NCBI GenBank assembly: GCA_035535055.1
Contig: DATLQT010000033.1
Location: 1-29,674 of the forward strand
Direction: 5' to 3'
Length of the DNA stretch: 29,674 nt
Origin: UBA6019 sp035535055
GTDB lineage: Bacteria; Chloroflexota; Dormibacteria; Dormibacterales; Dormibacteraceae
Shown here: piece after piece, positions 23,750 to 29,674 of the stretch
Position numbering within the stretch: the stretch's first letter is position 1
Layout of the letters: every line of letters begins with the position of its first letter
Translations under genes and position numbers: made by a program
Notes under the pieces: generated by a model
Told to the model about the DNA's origin: nothing
The model's database searches: none
The model's input: only the letters and a program-made list of their open reading frames with translations

Positions 23750-24904
23750 GCCCGGGCAAGGCGATCGGAGTCGCCGTCGTCGGCGGCGGTCCGGCCGGGC
23801 TCGCCACGGCGGGAGCGCTCCACCAGAGGGGGATCGGAAGCAGGGTCCTCGAGGCTGGCTCGAGCGTCGGGACGAGCTGGCGAAACCACTACGACAGGCT
23901 TCACCTCCACACCGTCCGCTCCCTCTCCGCCCTGCCCGGCCGCCCGATACCCCGCGAAATGGGGAGGTGGGTCGCCCGTGGGGACCTCCTCCGCTACCTG
24001 GAGGACTACGCCCGCGAGCAGGCCCTTGAGGTCGAGACCGGCATTGAGGTGACTCGCGTCGATCGGCGCGACCGGGGCTGGCTGCTGCGGACCAGCGGCG
24101 GAGACAGGGCCGCAGTGGCGGTGGTCATCGCGACCGGCTACAACCGCTCCCCGATCTTGCCCGCCTGGCCGGGGCGGAAGGACTTCGAGGGCCAGGTCAT
24201 TCACTCCAGCCGCTACCGCAACCCGGGACCCTTCACGGGAAAGCAGGTGCTGGTGGTGGGTTCCGGCAACTCGGGGGCCGAGATCGCAGCCGACCTGGTG
24301 GACGGTGGCGCCAGCGAGGTGTTGATCTCCATCCGAACTCCGCCGAACATCCAGCGCCGCGAGTTCCTCGGCATCCCGACGCAGGTGCTCGGCATCCTCC
24401 TCGGGGGCCTTCCGGCGCGCGCCGTCGATTCCATCAGCCTCCTTCTTCAGAAGGTCGCCCTGCGACCTCCGTCCCTACGGGTTGGACCTGCCCGCCAGGG
24501 GCGCCTTCAGCCGGATCTTCCAGGACGCGCAGATCCCGCTCATCGACGTCGGCTTCCTAGACCCCCTGAAGCAGCGCCGGATCGAGGTCGTCGGCGCGGT
24601 GGAGGGTTTTGACGTCGGCCATGTCCTGCTGAAGGGCGGACGCCGCCTGGCCGTGGACGTCGTGATCGCGGCCACCGGGTTCAGCCGCGCCCTGGAGCCA
24701 CTAGTCGGCCACCTGGGCGTCCTCCGGGACAACGGCCAGCCGGCGGTGAACGCCGACAAGACCGCCTCGGGGGCGCCCGGCCTGTACTTTTGTGGCTACC
24801 GCAACTTTCCCGGCGGGCTTCTCCGCCAGATCCGAAGAGATGCCGAAGAGATCGCTCTCACGATTGCCGGCCGCTCCCTCGGGGACAGGGGTAGTGGGGC
24901 TTGA
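23746..24904 (+). pseudogene. FAD-dependent monooxygenase (CzcO-like) with a frameshift
   Basis: A flavin monooxygenase-like gene in two frames. Frame one carries the FAD motif VVGGGPAGLAT at the N-terminus, the fingerprint-like FEGQVIHSSRYR, and the NADP motif VVGSGNSGAEIA. The frame must change near 24457-24466, after LLLQKVAL, to continue as DLRPYGLDLPARGAFSRIF and end with AATGFSRALEPLVGHLG. Either one extra base or two missing bases would explain this. The only possible start before the FAD motif is CTG 23746, overlapping the rnc stop as CTGA, with GGGAG 4 nt upstream. It may be a true pseudogene or a sequencing or assembly error; no slippery sequence is evident. Confidence 0.75.
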
Positions 24905-24952
24905 GTCCCGCAACCCGCAGGGCCCGGCGACCCTGACCGCCCCAACATCTGG

Positions 24953-24958
24953 TAACCT
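24953..24958 (+). promoter_or_regulatory. Putative -10 element for smc
   Basis: TAACCT lies 13 nt before the smc GTG, inside the 67-nt gap after the monooxygenase gene. A CTGACC at 24933-24938 is only 14 nt upstream of it, too close for a good -35. No ribosome binding site precedes the GTG, so a short or leaderless transcript is plausible. Confidence 0.35.
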
Positions 24959-24971
24959 CCCGCCCAAAGTC

Positions 24972-27900
24972 GTGTACCTGCGCGCTATCCACCTGAACGG
25001 CTTCAAGACCTTTGCCCGGCGCACCGAGATCCGCTTCGACGGCGGCATGGTGGGCATCGTCGGGCCCAACGGCTCGGGCAAGAGCAACATCGTCGACGCC
25101 TTCAAATGGGTCTTGGGCGAGACCCAGGCCCGGGACATCCGTGGCCGCACCATGGAGGAGGTCATCTACGCCGGCGGCGAGCGCAGCCCGCGCGCGCCAA
25201 GCGCCGAAGTCGCGATCGTCCTCGACAACCGCGAGGGGCGCCTGCCCGTCGATTTTGAGGAGGTCGAGATTCGCCGCCGGGTCGAGCGGGGCGGATCGAG
25301 CGACTACTTCCTGAACGGCACCCGGGTCCGGCGCCGGGACCTGATGCGCATCCTGGCCTCGACCGGGCTCACCACCGATGGCTACTCGATCGTCAACCAG
25401 GGCGACATCGAGGCGCTGATCAGCGCCACTCCCGAGCAGCGCCGCGAACTGGTCGAGGAGGCCGCCCAGGTGAGGGCGGTGAAGCAGCAGCGCCGGGAGG
25501 CCGCCGCCAAGATGAACGAGCTGGCCCAGAATCTGCTCCGCCTGGAGGACGTGCGCCAGGAGATCGAGCCGCGGTTGGTCGCACTCTCCGAGCAGGTCAC
25601 CAGGGCGAAGGAGGCCGAGCTCGCGGAGTCCCGGCTCCAGGTGCTGCGGGGGTCGATCGTCTGGGAGGAGTGGCGCGAGGCGCGCGACGCGCACCGCCGG
25701 GCGAGCTCGCAGCGTCAGTCACTGGAGAAACGGCTGGAGGAAGCCCGCGCGCAGACCGAGAAGGCCGAGTCGGAGTTCCGCGCCGGCCGGGCCGAGATGG
25801 AGAGCGCCCAGGACCGGCGGTTGGCCCGCCAGCAAGCGCTGGGAGCGCTCCGGCTGGAGCTCTCGGCCGCCGAGCACGAGCTGGCGATGGCCCGCGAGCG
25901 GTTGGCCAACCTCGGCGAGACCGCGGTCGGCCTGCAGTCCGAGCTAGCCGACCTCGACGGCCGGACCGCCTCGGTGGTCGCCGTCCGCGGGCAGCTGGCA
26001 CAGGAGCTGGCGTCGGCTGAGGCGATGCTGGCCGGGGTCCCCACCGACCCCGAGCTGCCCGCGAGCGCCGACCCGGGCGCCGCCCGCCAGGCTGCCACCG
26101 CGGCTGAGAATGCCCGTCGCGAGCTCGCCCAGGCCCTCTCCTCGCTCGCCTCGCTACGCACGCGCCGCCAGTTTCTGGAGGAGACCGCGGCGCGCCTCGA
26201 GGCGGCCGTGCTGCCGGCCGAGCAGAGACTGCCCGAACTGGAGGCAACTGCTCGCGGCCTCTCCGAAAGCTCCGTTCGCGCGGCGTCGGCCGCCGCCGAG
26301 TTGGTCCGCATCCGGGCCGAGCTGGAGGGTCTGGAGGCGATCTGGCCGGGCAGAGCGGCCGGGCGCAGGCGCGTCGGCGACGTGCTCATCCCGAAGCCCG
26401 GCTACGAGGCGGCGCTGTCGGCGGTGCTGGGACAGCTGGTGGAGGCCTGGGTGGCCGACGGGGAGGAGGATGCCGCCGTGGCGCTCTCAGACGCCGAGAG
26501 CCAGCGCACGGTCATCCTTCCAGGTCCTGGGCCAGACCCGCTACCAGGCTCGCTGCACGACCACGTCAGGGCCGTTGCGGGCCACGAGTGGCTGGCCCGG
26601 CGGCTGCTAGGTGGGGTGAGCGTGGGGAAGGGACCCGAGCCCAGCGTGAGCCTCGACGGCGACTACCGGGACGGCCTCCTGCGCCGTTCCGGACCCGACC
26701 CGCGGGTGCGGCTCGCGAGCCGCAGGCACGCGATCGGGGAGAGGATCCCGGAGATCGAGCCCCTGGCGGCGCGCGCCGCCGCCCTGGCTGCTGAGGCTCG
26801 CACGGCGGAGGTCGAGGCCGCCACCCTGCGCACCGCCGCCGGCGGCCGAGGGCGGCTGGAAGAGACCCTCGCCCAGCTCGCGGCCGCGGCCGAGGCCGAG
26901 GCCGAGGCGGAGGCCGCTCTAGGCGACCTCGAAACTGGAGCCCGGACCACCGCCGAGGAGGCCGAGCGCCTGCGCCTGGCGATCGCCGGCGAGGAGCGCG
27001 CTCGCGCCGAGGTGGAGGCGGACCGCCGCCGGCTGGAGGTCGAGCGTTTGCGCTGGGCCGATCGGACGGCGGACCTCGACCGCCGGCTGGAGGCGACCTC
27101 TGCTGACCTGGTCGCCATCGATGGCGCCCGCCGGTCTCGCGGCGCACGCCTCGACGAGACCCAGACAGCGCTCTCGGTGGCCCAGGAGGCCCTGCCCGGC
27201 CTCGATCGGGCGGTCACGGACGCGCGGGTCAGGCTGACCGCGGCCGAGGCGGAGTCGCCCGGCGGCGAGGCCGAGCTGGCCGAGGTCGCTCGCCGGCTGG
27301 TCGCGCTCGAGGAGGCTCGGGTGGACGCCCGGCTCCGATTCCGGACGCTGGAGGGCAACCTGGAGCTGATCGCCCGCGAGGTCGAGCTGCTGGAAGCGCG
27401 CATGGAGGAAATCCGCGGCCGCATGCCGATGGGCCAGGCGCCTGAGGAGGTGCCAGGCGGAAAGGCCCGTGAGAAGGAGATGCGGCAGCTCGAGCGGCAG
27501 CTGGAGGAGATCGGGCCGACCAACCCGCTGGCGGAGAGCGAGCACGCCGAGATGTCCGCCCGCTTTGGCAACCTGGCCGAGCAGCTGGCCGACATCGAGG
27601 CGGCCAGGCTCGACCTGGAAAAGCTCGTCAACCGGCTCCGGGAGGAGGAGGACAGCCGCTACGAGGCGGTCTTCGGGGCGGTCGCGGCGGGCTTCCAGGA
27701 GTACTTCAGCGAGCTGACCGCGGGAGGCAAGGCTACGCTCGCCCACCTGCCCGGGGAGGACGGCCCCAGGAGCGGCGTCGACATCCTGGTGCAGCCGCCG
27801 CGCAAGAAGCTGCAGAACATCAGCCTCCTGTCGAGCGGCGAGCGCTCCCTGACCGCCCTGGCTTTGGTGCTCGCCCTGGAGGAGGTCAACCCGAGCCCGT

Positions 27901-28142
27901 TCATGATCCTGGACGAGGTCGACGCCGCCCTTGACGACGCCAACGTCGGCCGCTACGGCGACCTCCTGCAGCGGATCGGAACCCGCCGTCAGCTACTGGT
28001 GATCACCCACAACCCCATGACCATGGCCAGCGCCAACGCGCTCTATGGCGTCCATCTGGACGAGAGCGGCCGCTCGAGCCTGGTCTCGGTCAGCCTGCGG
28101 GACGTCCAGCCCCAGGCTGGCTCCCGCGCCGCCTCCGCGTAG
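24972..28142 (+). CDS. smc: Chromosome segregation protein SMC
   Basis: SMC is the condensin ATPase that compacts and separates chromosomes, working with ScpA/ScpB (not seen here). The 1056-residue protein is slightly short for the family (usually about 1150-1190). It starts YLRAIHLNGFKTFA, with Walker A GPNGSGKSN (K37). Two long coiled-coil arms flank a hinge at about 465-520 (GDVLIPKPGYEAALSAVLGQ). The C-terminal head has signature LSSGERSLTALAL (about 951) and Walker B FMILDEVDAALDDAN. GTG 24972 is chosen from the conserved opening; the longer frame upstream overlaps the monooxygenase gene. The arms include a run of alternating Ala-Glu near 26892-26910. Confidence 0.97.
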   Translation: MYLRAIHLNGFKTFARRTEIRFDGGMVGIVGPNGSGKSNIVDAFKWVLGETQARDIRGRTMEEVIYAGGERSPRAPSAEVAIVLDNREGRLPVDFEEVEIRRRVERGGSSDYFLNGTRVRRRDLMRILASTGLTTDGYSIVNQGDIEALISATPEQRRELVEEAAQVRAVKQQRREAAAKMNELAQNLLRLEDVRQEIEPRLVALSEQVTRAKEAELAESRLQVLRGSIVWEEWREARDAHRRASSQRQSLEKRLEEARAQTEKAESEFRAGRAEMESAQDRRLARQQALGALRLELSAAEHELAMARERLANLGETAVGLQSELADLDGRTASVVAVRGQLAQELASAEAMLAGVPTDPELPASADPGAARQAATAAENARRELAQALSSLASLRTRRQFLEETAARLEAAVLPAEQRLPELEATARGLSESSVRAASAAAELVRIRAELEGLEAIWPGRAAGRRRVGDVLIPKPGYEAALSAVLGQLVEAWVADGEEDAAVALSDAESQRTVILPGPGPDPLPGSLHDHVRAVAGHEWLARRLLGGVSVGKGPEPSVSLDGDYRDGLLRRSGPDPRVRLASRRHAIGERIPEIEPLAARAAALAAEARTAEVEAATLRTAAGGRGRLEETLAQLAAAAEAEAEAEAALGDLETGARTTAEEAERLRLAIAGEERARAEVEADRRRLEVERLRWADRTADLDRRLEATSADLVAIDGARRSRGARLDETQTALSVAQEALPGLDRAVTDARVRLTAAEAESPGGEAELAEVARRLVALEEARVDARLRFRTLEGNLELIAREVELLEARMEEIRGRMPMGQAPEEVPGGKAREKEMRQLERQLEEIGPTNPLAESEHAEMSARFGNLAEQLADIEAARLDLEKLVNRLREEEDSRYEAVFGAVAAGFQEYFSELTAGGKATLAHLPGEDGPRSGVDILVQPPRKKLQNISLLSSGERSLTALALVLALEEVNPSPFMILDEVDAALDDANVGRYGDLLQRIGTRRQLLVITHNPMTMASANALYGVHLDESGRSSLVSVSLRDVQPQAGSRAASA

Positions 28143-28164
28143 CCTTCATTCTCGGAGAGCCGAC

Positions 28165-28767
28165 ATGGATGTTCTGGAAGCGATCAAGACCACCCGCGCT
28201 ATGCGCCGGCTCGACCCGGAGCGGCCGGTCACCGACGGTCAGCTGAAGATCCTCATCGACGCCGCCACCCGGGGCCCGGCGGGCGGCGGTAACGAGCGGG
28301 CCCGGTTCATCGTCATCCGCGCCCCCCAAGTGAAGCAGCGGCTGGGCGAGATCTACCGCCGGGCGGCCGAGGTCGCCCTCGCGCACTATGAAGAGGCCGC
28401 TCGGACCGACGAGCAGGCGGCACGGATGTTGAAATCGGCCTGGCACCTGGCGGACCACCTGGGCGAGTCGCCGGCCCTGGTCCTGGTCACCGCTCGCGGC
28501 CGCCGGGGCACCGTCGAGGCGTCGGTCTACCCGGGCGTCCAGAACTTGATGCTCGCCGCCCGGGCCCTCGGCCTCGGCACCACACTCACCACCATCCACC
28601 AGCAGTACGAAGAGGAGGTGAAACAGCTGCTCGGCATCCCCGAGCAGGAGCTCACCTTCTGCCTGGTACCCGTCGGCTACCCGCTGGGCCGCTGGGCGGA
28701 GGCGCGCCGCAAGCCGGTCACCGAGGTCGCCTACTGGGATCGCTGGGGCAACCCTCCGCCCGGGTGA
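28165..28767 (+). CDS. Nitroreductase family FMN-dependent oxidoreductase
   Basis: A 200-residue member of the nitroreductase fold, which reduces varied substrates with FMN and NAD(P)H. The family opening EAIKTTRAMRRLDPERPVTD binds FMN phosphate, and GPAGGGNERARFIV, SVYPGVQNLMLAARALGLGT and the ending VPVGYPLGRW follow. The true substrate cannot be predicted. GGAG lies 7 nt before the ATG. It sits between smc and ftsY, usually direct neighbours, and its stop overlaps ftsY as GTGA, so it is part of that operon. Confidence 0.9.
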   Translation: MDVLEAIKTTRAMRRLDPERPVTDGQLKILIDAATRGPAGGGNERARFIVIRAPQVKQRLGEIYRRAAEVALAHYEEAARTDEQAARMLKSAWHLADHLGESPALVLVTARGRRGTVEASVYPGVQNLMLAARALGLGTTLTTIHQQYEEEVKQLLGIPEQELTFCLVPVGYPLGRWAEARRKPVTEVAYWDRWGNPPPG

Positions 28768-29672
28768 GCACTGAGCAGCAGCGGGCCTGGGACCGGGTCG
28801 CCAGCCGGACCCGGAGCCTCTTTCGGGACGGACTGAGAGCCCTCGGCAGCCCACTCAGCGCGGAGTTCCACGATTCCCTCGAGGAGCTGCTAATCGCCGG
28901 CGACGTGGGTCCCAAGGTGGCGTCCCGCCTCTCAGGCGCGGTCCGCGCGCGCCGGCCGCGCACGCTGGAGGAGGCGCAGGCGGCGCTTGAGGCGGAGGTG
29001 GTCGCCCTGCTCTCGCCGGCGCCGCGCGCCCTGAACCTCGCCGCCAACCCCTCGGTGGTGCTCTTCCACGGGGTCAACGGCGCGGGCAAGACGACCACCG
29101 TGGCCAAGCTCGCCCACGGTCTCAAGGGCTCGGGGAGGCGGCCGCTAATCGTCGCCGCCGACACCTTCCGGGCCGCGGGAATCGAGCAGATGACAGCGTG
29201 GGCAGATCGGGCGGGGGTCGAGTGCTTCGCCGGCAAGCAGGGCGGCGACGCGGCGGCGGTCGCCTTCGACGCCATCCAGATGGCCCAAGCCCGCGGCTTC
29301 GACACGGTCCTGGTGGACACCGCGGGCCGTCTTCAGACCGAGCACAACCTGGTCGAGGAGTTGAAGAAGGTGGCCCGCGTCGCCGGCCGGGCGCTGGACG
29401 GCGCGCCGCACGAGTCACTGCTGGTTTTGGACGCCAGCCTCGGCCAGAACAGCCTCTCCCAGGCGCGCATCTTCCAGCGGGCTCTGGAGCCGACCGGCCT
29501 GGTCCTTACCAAGCTCGACGGCACCGGCAGGGGCGGCGCCGTGCTGGCGATCGAGTCCGAGCTGGGGGTGCCCACCAAGCTGATCGGCCTCGGCGAGGGT
29601 CTTGGAGACCTCTACGCCTTCGAGCCCACCTGGTTTGCCAGGGCGCTCTTCGGGAGCGGCCCCGTCACTTAG
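28764..29672 (+). CDS. ftsY: Signal recognition particle receptor FtsY
   Basis: FtsY is the SRP receptor GTPase that docks ribosomes translating membrane proteins. The 302-residue protein has a short N-terminal N-domain helix bundle (no long acidic A domain) and the G domain: GVNGAGKTTTVAKLA (K109), VAADTFRAAG, DTAGR, TKLDGTGRGG and GLGEGLGDLYAF. It is complete, with TAG at 29670-29672 just inside the window edge. The GTG start overlaps the nitroreductase stop as GTGA. ffh commonly follows and may lie outside the window. Confidence 0.96.
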   Translation: MSTEQQRAWDRVASRTRSLFRDGLRALGSPLSAEFHDSLEELLIAGDVGPKVASRLSGAVRARRPRTLEEAQAALEAEVVALLSPAPRALNLAANPSVVLFHGVNGAGKTTTVAKLAHGLKGSGRRPLIVAADTFRAAGIEQMTAWADRAGVECFAGKQGGDAAAVAFDAIQMAQARGFDTVLVDTAGRLQTEHNLVEELKKVARVAGRALDGAPHESLLVLDASLGQNSLSQARIFQRALEPTGLVLTKLDGTGRGGAVLAIESELGVPTKLIGLGEGLGDLYAFEPTWFARALFGSGPVT

Positions 29673-29674
29673 CT

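Overview
The window is a strongly GC-rich bacterial chromosome segment that starts inside a 23S rRNA gene and ends with ftsY. Gene content and order suggest a deep-branching Terrabacteria lineage such as Dormibacterota, Chloroflexota or an Actinobacteriota relative. The clues are a SepIVA-like coiled-coil gene beside coaD, a DUF222/HNH-type remnant, frequent leaderless-looking promoters and many GTG/TTG starts. The lineage is an inference, because no alignment was run.

Layout. 1-909 is the 3' part of 23S rRNA, followed by an intrinsic terminator with no 5S gene between. 1145-4802 is a riboflavin operon headed by a small zinc-ribbon gene (zinc ribbon, ribD, ribE, ribBA, ribH). 4878-8316 is a minus-strand operon: an imidazolonepropionase-like amidohydrolase with altered active-site residues, glutamate formimidoyltransferase, a protein joining a Phd/YefM-like N-terminus to an orphan LeuA regulatory domain, and a PPOX-family flavoprotein. 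An AcuC/HDAC-like deacetylase is transcribed divergently from it.

From 9766 to the end lies a version of the widely conserved rpmB-asp23-fakA-degV-recG-rsmD-coaD-rpmF-fabD-acpP-rnc-smc-ftsY neighbourhood. It covers translation, fatty-acid activation and synthesis, RNA processing, chromosome organisation and protein targeting. Additions are a block of transporters plus a prolyl oligopeptidase (12910-16584), a decayed HNH endonuclease gene (18685-19018), selD, a frameshifted FAD monooxygenase and a nitroreductase.

Main observations. (1) selD has an in-frame TGA at the catalytic position with a stem-loop directly after it, so it is a selenocysteine-containing SelD and a standard caller would start it about 24 codons late. 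(2) Five genes have no ATG/GTG/TTG at the expected start. Four begin best at CTG overlapping the upstream stop as CTGA (MFS transporter, fabD, rnc, monooxygenase) and one at ATA overlapping as ATAA (the SepIVA-like gene), suggesting near-cognate initiation by translational coupling. (3) Two divergent gene pairs share overlapping -10 elements, and in all four directions the -10 lies 6-7 nt before the start codon, which implies leaderless mRNAs from mutually exclusive promoters. (4) The HutI-like and LeuA/Phd-like proteins are unusual and sit in one operon.
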